NCBI GenBank assembly: GCA_964608095.1
Contig: CAZSMK010000085.1
Location: 1-48,157, forward strand
Direction of reading: 5' to 3'
DNA: 48,157 nucleotides
Source of the DNA: CAZSMK01 sp964608095
GTDB taxonomy: Bacteria > Sumerlaeota > Sumerlaeia > MWCT01 > JAGHBZ01
A program made the position numbers and the translations under genes. This document shows positions 24,337-32,164 of this stretch, one piece after another. Positions within the stretch are counted from its first letter, which is position 1. Each line of letters opens with the position of its first letter. The notes under the pieces were generated by a model, which was given only the letters and a program-made list of their open reading frames with translations, searched no databases and was not told where the DNA came from.

Positions 24337-27246
24337 ATGAAAAAGATTATGCTTGTTATTCTTGTATGTTCAAGTGCCCTGACAATCCAGGCAACCATCC
24401 AATATTCAGTCGAGAGCGGGCTGGATTTAAACTGGTACTATTTGACCGAAAACGCAACCGGATATACCCATTTTTGGTCAGTAGTGGGCTATTATAAGGA
24501 CTACGACGGTGACGGGATTGAAGATTATTTGATGGGCTTGAAGGACAAAACAAACGGTAATGTCCGCATTATGGCGCTTGATACTTCCGCCACCGGCGGA
24601 GTGAAAACTTACAGCGATAAAATCGCCGGTCGTGATATTACCGCTGTCGCCAATACCTTTGTTCCTCTTCATTTTAATCTGGTTCACCTATACAACAGCA
24701 CAAACGAAGGCGATCTCTGGGTTATTGGCACAAACGCAACAGATAAAACAAATGCATCGCAGGCATTTACTAAATTCATTTTCTGGAAACTCAATAAGAG
24801 CAACACTTCTTTTCCCACCGAAACGACCTTTGAAATCTCTGCAAATTCCGAGTTATCACCCACTGTAGGCTGGCTCGGGTATAGTTACGATAACGATGAC
24901 TATCCTGATATCCTGATTTACAATACACTCCCCAACGCAAATAACAAGTTCTGGGTCGGCTGCTACAGCGGCGCTGATGGTTCTACTATCTTTTCTAAGG
25001 AATTCGACCGAAATGCAGATGACACCGGAACCTCGACTTTTTATGTTATAAAACTTTCGCATGGGATTTCGGGAAAACCAACCGGTGACTATAATGGCGA
25101 TAACGTACCTGAACTCCTTCTTAACTATTCCTACTATTACATAGAGATGGAACCGACGCCTATGCTACGGTGTAAAACTCATGTGGCAGTTATTACAAAA
25201 AACGGCAATTTTCTCTCGCCTTATTCAGGATGGGAATTAGTCGTCGATCTCGAGAACGAGATGATTGGATACGGCTGCAGCCCCGTCGGTGATTTTAACA
25301 AAGACAACTGTACGGATGCCGTCTTTTTTAATACTTTCCCGATGACGGATACAAGCCCTGTCTTTTTCGGTTATGACCTTAAAAATAAGACGCGTCTTTT
25401 TACCGCAGACAACTCGGATATAGGAACCGGCAGTGAACTCCATAATCATTTTGGCTTTCCTGCCTATGACAGCTCGTATAATCACATCGATATCAACGGC
25501 GACAGCTGGCTTGATCTCGCCCTGTATCAATTGGTGTCGTCCACCGGCTCGGAGATCAATTTTGGCATGTTCAATGGATATGATGGAGGCGGCGCGGATA
25601 AGGGAAGAAAAATCTGGTTCGCCACGTTGCCCGATTATAATTGCGCCTATTATCCATCGGGCGATTTCGACGATAACGGTCTGGCGGACTTCGGGCTTAC
25701 CTACAACCCGTCGGAACCCGGCAGCGCCACGTCCGGGCAAATTACATGGGATATCGGACAGGCTTATGCCGCCGCCAGTTCCTATTCTGTGGGTAAGGAG
25801 TTCTCGTATAACCTTCCCTATAGCTTCTCCTATAGTTCTGCTGACGACTCTTTCATCGCTAACACCAACCAACACCACACTATAGGCGATATCGACGGCG
25901 ATGGCTCGGAAGATTACCTTTTGATTTTCAATTATAACTGTGACAAGGGCGATGATGGTTCCATGGACAACGGCGCCGCCGTATTATATGCCTATGATAA
26001 TACCGCAGGAACAGGCGACCCTCCCACGACCGCCGAGATGATCGTGACATCCGACGAAGATATTACCATGGCAAGTTTTTTCCAATTTGCACAGCGAATC
26101 GATACCCAGGAATGGGTTGACAATAATGACGACGGAAGCCTGAACGATGGCATCCTGATGAATCTCAACAGGTTTCTGTTTTGCGTGAGCTATAAAGGGA
26201 CACCTGCGGTACCGACGCCTACTCCTACACCTACCGCCACTGCTACAGCAACTCCCACACCCACACCGATTGCTCATTTCACCTTCGATACCGATACAGA
26301 GGGATGGACATTTTTGGGAACAGTTTTACCTTATGCTCCTCCCGCTTCAAGCTATGAACCCGGACATCTGGGAATATCGCCTCAGGGATCGGACTACGCC
26401 TTCTCTTACTGGGAGAGTCCGGATGTTCAAATAGTCGATGGGAAAGTGTATCGATCGACATGGGTGGTAGATAGCGATGCGACAGACCCTGACAAGACTG
26501 TCCAGTTTCGACTCAGGATCAACCAGAAAGGCTCATGGCAGGCATGGAACAGGATAGTGAATAGCAACAAATCGCAGAGTCCGCCACCTGCAAAATCCTA
26601 TGATGTAATTCTCAATCCCGACGTTGTCGGGACAGACGATGCGAACCTGGTGTTCTCATTCGATCTGTTGAGTTTCGACCTTGGAGACGATCTCTCCTCA
26701 TGGCTGTTTCTTGATGAGCTCATAGTAGAAGAGACACAGATTTTAACGCAGTCGGAAATCCTGTCCTACGATTTTGACACGGATACAGAAGGCTGGACGT
26801 TCCAGGGTGCGGTTCCCCCGTACGACACGCCGCTTTCAGGCACGGCGCCCGGTGAAATCGGGATGTCTCCACAGGGTTCAACATTCTCTTTCTCATACTG
26901 GGCGAGCCCTGATATTTCCATCACAGATGGCAAGCAATATGCCTTATCGTGGACAGTGAAAAGCACCGCGACAAACCCGGATGAGACAGTGCAGTTTCGG
27001 CTGCGATGTAACCAGAAGGGTTCATGGCAGGCGTGGGATCATGTAATAAACAGTATGCTGGGAAGCGCGCCCGCGGCTGGCTCGCCTAAAGAGTATCAGC
27101 TCTTTTTCAATTCAGTTGTTACGGATACCGATGACAACGTTGCTGTCTTCTCCTTCGACCTGATGAGTTTTGACTGGCTTGACGACGTCAACTCGTGGCT
27201 CTCGCTCGATAGCCTCGTGATGGAAGAAATCACCCTGTCGCCATAA
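24337..27246 (+). CDS. Secreted FG-GAP propeller protein with Thr-Pro linker and tandem C-terminal domain
   Basis: A 969-residue exported protein: signal peptide MKKIMLVILVCSSALTIQA, strong AAAGGAGG ribosome binding site. Residues about 25-600 hold seven calcium-loop (FG-GAP-like) motifs, including DYDGDGIED, DYNGDNVPE, DFNKDNCTD, DINGDSWLD, DFDDNGLAD and DIDGDGSED, consistent with a seven-bladed propeller. A linker of Thr-Pro repeats (residues about 625-645) leads to two copies of a domain of about 160 residues (646-808 and 809-969), each with EGWTFxG near its start, SPQGSxxxFSYWxSPD, VQFRLRxNQKGSWQAW and SWLxLDxLxxEE at its end. The same tandem pair ends the 2399-residue protease at 32165. 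The role is unknown; binding of an extracellular or cell-surface ligand is plausible for the propeller, and attachment for the tail. Confidence 0.8.
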   Translation: MKKIMLVILVCSSALTIQATIQYSVESGLDLNWYYLTENATGYTHFWSVVGYYKDYDGDGIEDYLMGLKDKTNGNVRIMALDTSATGGVKTYSDKIAGRDITAVANTFVPLHFNLVHLYNSTNEGDLWVIGTNATDKTNASQAFTKFIFWKLNKSNTSFPTETTFEISANSELSPTVGWLGYSYDNDDYPDILIYNTLPNANNKFWVGCYSGADGSTIFSKEFDRNADDTGTSTFYVIKLSHGISGKPTGDYNGDNVPELLLNYSYYYIEMEPTPMLRCKTHVAVITKNGNFLSPYSGWELVVDLENEMIGYGCSPVGDFNKDNCTDAVFFNTFPMTDTSPVFFGYDLKNKTRLFTADNSDIGTGSELHNHFGFPAYDSSYNHIDINGDSWLDLALYQLVSSTGSEINFGMFNGYDGGGADKGRKIWFATLPDYNCAYYPSGDFDDNGLADFGLTYNPSEPGSATSGQITWDIGQAYAAASSYSVGKEFSYNLPYSFSYSSADDSFIANTNQHHTIGDIDGDGSEDYLLIFNYNCDKGDDGSMDNGAAVLYAYDNTAGTGDPPTTAEMIVTSDEDITMASFFQFAQRIDTQEWVDNNDDGSLNDGILMNLNRFLFCVSYKGTPAVPTPTPTPTATATATPTPTPIAHFTFDTDTEGWTFLGTVLPYAPPASSYEPGHLGISPQGSDYAFSYWESPDVQIVDGKVYRSTWVVDSDATDPDKTVQFRLRINQKGSWQAWNRIVNSNKSQSPPPAKSYDVILNPDVVGTDDANLVFSFDLLSFDLGDDLSSWLFLDELIVEETQILTQSEILSYDFDTDTEGWTFQGAVPPYDTPLSGTAPGEIGMSPQGSTFSFSYWASPDISITDGKQYALSWTVKSTATNPDETVQFRLRCNQKGSWQAWDHVINSMLGSAPAAGSPKEYQLFFNSVVTDTDDNVAVFSFDLMSFDWLDDVNSWLSLDSLVMEEITLSP

Positions 27247-27323
27247 ATGCATATCTGAACCTTGAAACTGTGGGTAAGACGATCAGGAATGCCCTCAAGG
27301 ACCTAAAGGACTGCAACGACTGC

Positions 27324-27451
27324 AAAGACAAGCGGGGACGCTTATCCTACGTTACAAAGACAAGCGGGGACGCTTATCCTACATTAAAAAGACAAGCGAG
27401 GACGCTTATCCTACATTAAAAAGACAAGCGGGGACGCTTATCCTACGGTAG
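27324..27451 (+). repeat. Four tandem 32-bp repeats with an internal hairpin
   Basis: Four contiguous 32-base units begin at 27324, 27356, 27388 and 27420. Each starts AAAGACAAGCG and contains GGACGCTTATCCTAC; the last five bases vary (GTTAC, ATTAA, ATTAA, GGTAG). Each holds a five-base stem AAGCG/CGCTT around a four-base loop, GGGA in three copies and AGGA in the third. There are no unique spacers, so it is not a CRISPR. It lies between convergent genes. Confidence 0.9.
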
Positions 27452-27475
27452 CAAAGTCGCTCTAAAGAATACTCA

Positions 27476-27510
27476 TTCACCACGGCGCGCCTTCGCTCGC
27501 CTGTGGTGAA
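27476..27510. repeat. Large imperfect palindrome between convergent genes
   Basis: TTCACCACGGCG on the left pairs with CGCCTGTGGTGAA on the right (one bulged base), around a GC-rich centre containing CGCCTTCGCT. There is no T-tract on either side, so it is more like a REP-type element than a classical terminator, though it could end both the 24337 and 27602 transcripts. Confidence 0.6.
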
Positions 27511-27601
27511 CAGCAATCTTGCTCAAGAGGGGATGGCGGGGTAGGGTAACAACATTATACGCGTACGAGTGCGAGCACTGTAGTAGAGGGATCTAATCTT
27601 G

Positions 27602-28597
27602 TTATAGATAAAAGTCGGGAGTGGTGAGGTGGGGGAGCTGCCTGCGGAACCATTCGATGGTCTCGGTTAAGCCATGCTCGAGCGGTACGCGTGGTTTCCA
27701 ACCACAAAGGCGTGTAGCTTTCGAGAAGTCGGATTGAAGACGCCATACCTCGCTGGATTCCGGGCGCATACGTTCAGGCGTCCCAGCGGTGAATGGTAGA
27801 CTCACTTCCATCAGGTTCATTATCTTCGTTGCCACTTCCTTTACGGTTACGTCCTTTCCTGAACCGATGTTAACGACTTCTCCCACTGCTTTGTCCGAAG
27901 CGCCAACAGCCATAATCCCCTCAACTGTATCGTTGACATAGGTAAAATCCCGTCTCGCTTTAAGTGTACCCAGTTCGAGTGTTTCTCTGTTTTTCAAGCA
28001 TTGGACAATTATGGTAGGAATAAGGGCGCGAAGAGATTGTCGAGGCCCGTAGGTATTGAAAGGTCGCGCAATCGTCACGGGCAGATTGAATGAGCGGTAA
28101 AAGCTCGAAGCAAGCAAATCGGCGGATGCTTTACTGGCAGCATAAGGCGATTGGGGATTTATCGGATGTCCCTCATCGATGGGGACATATTGTGCGGTGC
28201 CGTAGACCTCGCTTGTCGAGATGTGTACAAACCGTTCAACACCTGCATCATTAGCAGCGTTAAGAAGATTCAGCGTCCCATGAACGTTTGTCTGTACGAA
28301 GGAGTCCGCCGCGCGGTAAGAATAGGGTATAGAGATAAGAGCGGCAAGATGAAAGACGACATCTACCTCCCGTGTAAGCGAGCGCATAAGGTCAGCATCG
28401 CGGATATCGCCAAAAGCGATCCTGGCATTTTCGCGAATTTCCGGCTCAATATCATTCAGCCATCCATAGGTACCCCACGAATTATAATATACGAGAGCAA
28501 TAACGTTTGCGCCCTCTCTAATCAACGCATGGACAAGATGGCTCCCTATAAAGCCATCAGCGCCCGTGACAAGCACTCTTTTGTTTTTTAAGATCAT
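27602..28597 (-). CDS. NAD-dependent 4,6-dehydratase/epimerase, LegB-like
   Basis: A 331-residue extended short-chain dehydrogenase acting on nucleotide sugars. The Rossmann motif is VTGADGFIGSH (G12, G15, G18); the catalytic set is TSEVYG (T128, S129, E130) with YAASK (Y152, K156). The Glu after Ser in TSE and the early VYYNSWGTYGWL stretch fit the LegB-type 4,6-dehydratases that open legionaminic-acid and related amino-sugar routes better than a UDP-galactose 4-epimerase. No other leg genes are in view, so the product could be another deoxy-sugar nucleotide. The ATG overlaps the stop of the DUF6599 gene by four bases (ATGA), so it is the last gene of a minus-strand operon with UGM and the BatB-like gene. 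Confidence 0.8.
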   Translation of the reverse strand: MILKNKRVLVTGADGFIGSHLVHALIREGANVIALVYYNSWGTYGWLNDIEPEIRENARIAFGDIRDADLMRSLTREVDVVFHLAALISIPYSYRAADSFVQTNVHGTLNLLNAANDAGVERFVHISTSEVYGTAQYVPIDEGHPINPQSPYAASKASADLLASSFYRSFNLPVTIARPFNTYGPRQSLRALIPTIIVQCLKNRETLELGTLKARRDFTYVNDTVEGIMAVGASDKAVGEVVNIGSGKDVTVKEVATKIMNLMEVSLPFTAGTPERMRPESSEVWRLQSDFSKATRLCGWKPRVPLEHGLTETIEWFRRQLPHLTTPDFYL

Positions 28598-29487
28598 GGC
28601 GTTCTCGCGTTTAACTTCAGTCTGAGCGTTTCTTCATCCTCTTTGTCCACATAGCCACCGAGGATAGTATTCTTTCGCGGAGATAAGATTATAACACGCT
28701 GCTCCTTGCAATAGGTGTTTTCTTCAGTTTTTTGCCAGCCGTCTTTTTCCAGGACGGCGCCGATTGAACTCATAATCTGAAGGGGTTCAGTCGATTCCGG
28801 CAAAGGATGTATAAAAAGGATTATTTCTTTTCCTCTAATATTATATTGTACCGTATAGATATTGTTGAGCCCTTTAATAGTCATGAAATCCTTGTGATAA
28901 TACCGTTGCGAGTGCGGAATGGTGACGCCTTCCGGAAAAAGTTCAAAAGCAGAAGGCAATGAGGATTCTCCCAGTATCTGCTCATCCATAGCGGATGCGA
29001 ATTTCTCCAGACTCTTTTCATAGTATTCACCTTTTCCATAGGATGTCAGTTTTACGTAATACCTCCCTTTGACGAAGTTCAAGATCGGCATCTCGAGATA
29101 CCCTTCATAGCCAACATCGATAAAATTATAATCGGGATGGCGTTCTATGGAGTAAATCCCGAAGGCGCTGTCCACCGTGCTCATATCATAAACTTCAACT
29201 ATGCTTGAAATCGTAGGTGTCGTCGGCTCGGCATATTCGACAACGAGGAGACAGCTGAACTCGTATGCAAGAAAACGTTCCGCTGCCCCGTTAATATAGT
29301 CCCAGAGATTGTCTTTCGAATAGAATTCGGGGGGCTTTGTTTTTTTCCATGAGTCTATTTGACCATCTCCAGGGACAATACCAATGAGTGTCTCAGTAGA
29401 ACAGTTGTCAAGATCAGCCGAAGCAGTAGTCCATGCTCCAAGACCGATCAAACAAATAATCATTATTAATACGACTCTTTGTATCAT
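28594..29487 (-). CDS. DUF6599-family secreted protein
   Basis: A 297-residue protein with an N-terminal signal peptide (VVLIMIICLIGLGAWTTASA) and the DUF6599 signature LWDYINGAAERFLAYEF, then VEVYDMSTVDSAFGIYSIER and GRYYVKLTSYGKG. The family occurs in several environmental phyla and has no assigned function; it is predicted periplasmic or extracellular. Here it sits in a tight operon, 7 bases after the UGM gene and overlapping the LegB-like dehydratase by four bases, which ties it to surface-sugar metabolism by position only. Confidence 0.75.
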   Translation of the reverse strand: MIQRVVLIMIICLIGLGAWTTASADLDNCSTETLIGIVPGDGQIDSWKKTKPPEFYSKDNLWDYINGAAERFLAYEFSCLLVVEYAEPTTPTISSIVEVYDMSTVDSAFGIYSIERHPDYNFIDVGYEGYLEMPILNFVKGRYYVKLTSYGKGEYYEKSLEKFASAMDEQILGESSLPSAFELFPEGVTIPHSQRYYHKDFMTIKGLNNIYTVQYNIRGKEIILFIHPLPESTEPLQIMSSIGAVLEKDGWQKTEENTYCKEQRVIILSPRKNTILGGYVDKEDEETLRLKLNARTP

Positions 29488-29494
29488 TGTTTCA

Positions 29495-30871
29495 TCATCC
29501 TATTATGTGTTTATAAGGTTCAACAACCCTTTCCGCTTTATGGGAAAGTATACGGTCAACCACATCGGCGCCCTGGACAAACGAGTGGTCCATGTTCCCG
29601 ATTTCATAAATCCAGAGGCCGAACCTGCCGCGGGAAAAAATCCGGCGCTCATGTAAATAGGGTAGAATGTGCGATAACGCACGGTTGCGGTTGAGTGTTG
29701 GGATGGGATAGGAGCGCTTGACATCGATGACGTAGGTCGAGGCTATATCGTTTCTTTGCGTATCGGCAATGATGCCGGTATTGATCAAGCCCTGAATAGT
29801 CTCGTCGATAATGTCCGATTTCTTAATCTCTCTGAACGGGGAATATGAAGTTTCGCACAGAAACGAAAAATGATTATTATCAGGCACATTATGAGGGGAG
29901 TAATGATGGAAATAAGTGACACGGTAAAAGGGCGAACTATCCTCAGGAAAATAAATCCAGCACCGGTCGCTTTCAGGGGGGCTTCCGCTTAGACCGATAC
30001 CGACAACGATACCGCTGGTATAAGCGAGGTCTTGCGCAGCGGATATCAACGAATCCTGCTCAGGATCATGCATCATCCCCACCAGTTCATCGAGAGGCAT
30101 CGTGCTAATAAGGTAATCGTAAGGTTCGGACGTTCCATCCTGAAACGTGACAGTCTTGCTGGCGGTGTCTATTTCTACAGTTTTACGGTTATACTTGATG
30201 TGTTCGGGGAACAACGCGGCAAAGCGCCTGTAAATTTCACCGGTAGCGCCGTGGACAGGAAACTTGAATGTATTATTCGGACCCCAATCAACATCGTCGC
30301 GTTGGAAGATGACGTTAGCGAGGATGCGCGGCAGGTCAACCACGCTCACACGTTCCGCAATCCAATCCGCAGACATAGACTCGAGCGGAGCCGCCCAATT
30401 TTTCAAATTATAGGAAGCCATGAAATGGCGCGTTATCCCCTCGCCAAAGGTCTGCAAACACCACTCGTAAAAGTTGTCGGGCTTATTTGTCGACGCTCTC
30501 TGCGCCGCAATGATTAATCCCAGCAAACACTCGTACTGCATCTCAGCCGGAAGATAGCGGATATTATTCTGAAAGGGGTAGGGGACAAAGGTACCGCTGA
30601 TGCAAACCCAGCTCGAGCGTTGATGGGTATAGAACTCATCTTTCATCACTGAATCAAAGGCAGCATCATAATAGGCATAATGGGAGAATAAGACGTGACC
30701 GCCGATATCCCACCAGAACCCGAGTCTATCCTGAAAGCTGGCTGATAACCCTCCCGCGTAGGAATGCTGTTCTACACACAACCAGTTTTCATAACCGAGT
30801 TCGTGTAAGCGGTATGCCGCACCGAGCCCCGTAGGGCCCGCGCCGATTATGATTATTCGATCCTTTGACAT
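29495..30871 (-). CDS. glf: UDP-galactopyranose mutase, eukaryote-type
   Basis: A 458-residue flavoenzyme that would convert UDP-galactopyranose to UDP-galactofuranose. The FAD-binding motif is IIGAGPTGLGAAYRL. The sequence follows the fungal/protozoan UGM type more than the short bacterial Glf: the histidine-loop motif GGHVLFSHY (H59), THQRSSWV, PYPFQNNIRYLP, WAAPLESMSADWIAERV, WGPNNTF, CWIYFPEDSSPFYR and the C-terminal SRGRFGLWIYEIGNMDHSF, all of which I recall as conserved in the Aspergillus enzyme. Automatic annotation might call it a protoporphyrinogen oxidase-like amine oxidase. The operon with a LegB-like dehydratase fits surface-glycan synthesis. The upstream BatB-like gene ends 48 bases before it. 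Confidence 0.8.
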   Translation of the reverse strand: MSKDRIIIIGAGPTGLGAAYRLHELGYENWLCVEQHSYAGGLSASFQDRLGFWWDIGGHVLFSHYAYYDAAFDSVMKDEFYTHQRSSWVCISGTFVPYPFQNNIRYLPAEMQYECLLGLIIAAQRASTNKPDNFYEWCLQTFGEGITRHFMASYNLKNWAAPLESMSADWIAERVSVVDLPRILANVIFQRDDVDWGPNNTFKFPVHGATGEIYRRFAALFPEHIKYNRKTVEIDTASKTVTFQDGTSEPYDYLISTMPLDELVGMMHDPEQDSLISAAQDLAYTSGIVVGIGLSGSPPESDRCWIYFPEDSSPFYRVTYFHHYSPHNVPDNNHFSFLCETSYSPFREIKKSDIIDETIQGLINTGIIADTQRNDIASTYVIDVKRSYPIPTLNRNRALSHILPYLHERRIFSRGRFGLWIYEIGNMDHSFVQGADVVDRILSHKAERVVEPYKHIIG

Positions 30872-30919
30872 GAAATGTGTGTGCTGCGTGTGAGTATATT
30901 GAAAAGAAGTGTTTCAGAC

Positions 30920-31927
30920 TCACGCAGTTTCGGTCAATGTATTTCGACGACGCTCCGGTTTGACAGAGATATAGAGCAAGAGCAGAATCGCAGGAAGCAG
31001 GAAATACTGAAACCGGTCTTCATACATTTGATGAACTTGAGATTGGAGTTCGCGTTTTCTCATTGTCTGGATATTGGCATATATTTCTGAGGCTTCGGCA
31101 TCACCGGAGGAATTTGCAAGGAGCGCGACACCCCCGGTTTGAAGAGCGATTTGTTGTAACGTCTGAAAATCCAATTTTGACATCACCTTCAAGCCTTCTT
31201 TATCTTCTTTAAAGCCGCCCTCCGGCAATGGTATAGGCGCCCCTTCCGTTGAACCTATTCCAATGCAGTGTATAACCACACCTTCTTTTGCCGCATCTTT
31301 CGCCGCTTCAAGGGGTTTCGTTCCCTGATCTTCGCCATCCGTAATAAGCACAAGCACGCGATAGCCTTCCGGTGTTCTCTTAAACGACTCGAGCGAGTGG
31401 CGTATGGTGGTGCCAATCGCGGTTCCCTGAACAGGCACCACCCCCACATCTATAGCGTCGAGCGTACTCATGGCAATATCGTAATCGAGTGTTAGCGGGC
31501 ACTGAATGAACGCGGTTCCCGCAAAAATAATTATCCCGATACGATCGCCCCTGACCTTGTAAAGAAGCGACCGCATGATCTCTTTTGCCCGGTAAATTCT
31601 GCTGGGTTCACTATCGGTTGCACGCATGCTCGTTGAGGTATCTATCGCTACATAGATATCCACTCCTTTTCGAACAACAGGTCGTTCGATTGTCCCGTAT
31701 TGGGGACGAGCAAGGCAGACGACTAAGAGCCCCAAGACAAGAAGGAGAAGAAACGCCTTCTTCTTCTGGACTTTCAATGCATAGGAATCAACGAGACGGT
31801 TACGAGTCGAATCCTGTGCGAAACGACTGAGATACCGCTCTTTTCGCCTGAAGAACCAGAGAAAAAAGAGCCCGATTGGTATGAGCCCGAATAAAGCGAG
31901 TAAAATATCTTGATTGGCAAAATTCAT
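30920..31927 (-). CDS. VWA-domain membrane protein, BatA/BatB-like
   Basis: A 335-residue protein with transmembrane segments at residues about 8-26 and 58-73 and near the C-terminus (about 308-324), enclosing a von Willebrand A domain. The MIDAS metal site is visible: DTSTS (D96, S98, S100), the Thr of VQGTAIGT, and TDGEDQ. KGVDIYVAIDTSTSM is characteristic of BatA/BatB from the Bacteroides aerotolerance operon, which in full comprises a MoxR ATPase, a DUF58 protein, BatA/B and TPR proteins BatC-E. Neither MoxR nor DUF58 is nearby, and the BatC-like protein is at 12960. GAGG precedes the ATG. It is the first gene of the minus-strand operon reaching 27602. The family is clear; the function is uncertain. 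Confidence 0.85.
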   Translation of the reverse strand: MNFANQDILLALFGLIPIGLFFLWFFRRKERYLSRFAQDSTRNRLVDSYALKVQKKKAFLLLLVLGLLVVCLARPQYGTIERPVVRKGVDIYVAIDTSTSMRATDSEPSRIYRAKEIMRSLLYKVRGDRIGIIIFAGTAFIQCPLTLDYDIAMSTLDAIDVGVVPVQGTAIGTTIRHSLESFKRTPEGYRVLVLITDGEDQGTKPLEAAKDAAKEGVVIHCIGIGSTEGAPIPLPEGGFKEDKEGLKVMSKLDFQTLQQIALQTGGVALLANSSGDAEASEIYANIQTMRKRELQSQVHQMYEDRFQYFLLPAILLLLYISVKPERRRNTLTETA

Positions 31928-32048
31928 CTGTCCTCTTTATCGTTATTAACGATTTTCTTTAATAATTACTGAAACTAATTATCTATTATGAGATTTCTTG
32001 AAGATTTTTTCAAGTGCCTCTAAGAACTTTTTTTCAGATATACCCTCT

Positions 32049-32068
32049 CTATTAATTGAAATTAATAG
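32049..32068. promoter_or_regulatory. Perfect 20-bp palindrome, candidate operator
   Basis: CTATTAATT (32049-32057) and AATTAATAG (32060-32068) are exact inverted arms around GA. It ends nine bases before the -35 box of the protease promoter and lies in the divergent gap with the BatB-like gene, so it could serve either direction. Confidence 0.5.
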
Positions 32069-32077
32069 CGATTTTAT

Positions 32078-32106
32078 TTGACCTGTATTATTGCCCTTCG
32101 TACAGT
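32078..32106 (+). promoter_or_regulatory. Sigma70-type promoter of the giant protease gene
   Basis: TTGACC (32078-32083) and TACAGT (32101-32106) are separated by 17 bases, with five and four matches to consensus. The gene follows at 32165 behind AAGGAG. Confidence 0.55.
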
Positions 32107-32164
32107 GTAAGGTTTAAAAATAGCAAGAAATTAAAAAATTCAAGTAAAAAAAAAGGAGCGCAGT

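Noticed and set aside
27324..27451. Possible CRISPR array
   Set aside because: The repeats are head-to-tail with no unique spacers and no cas genes nearby.
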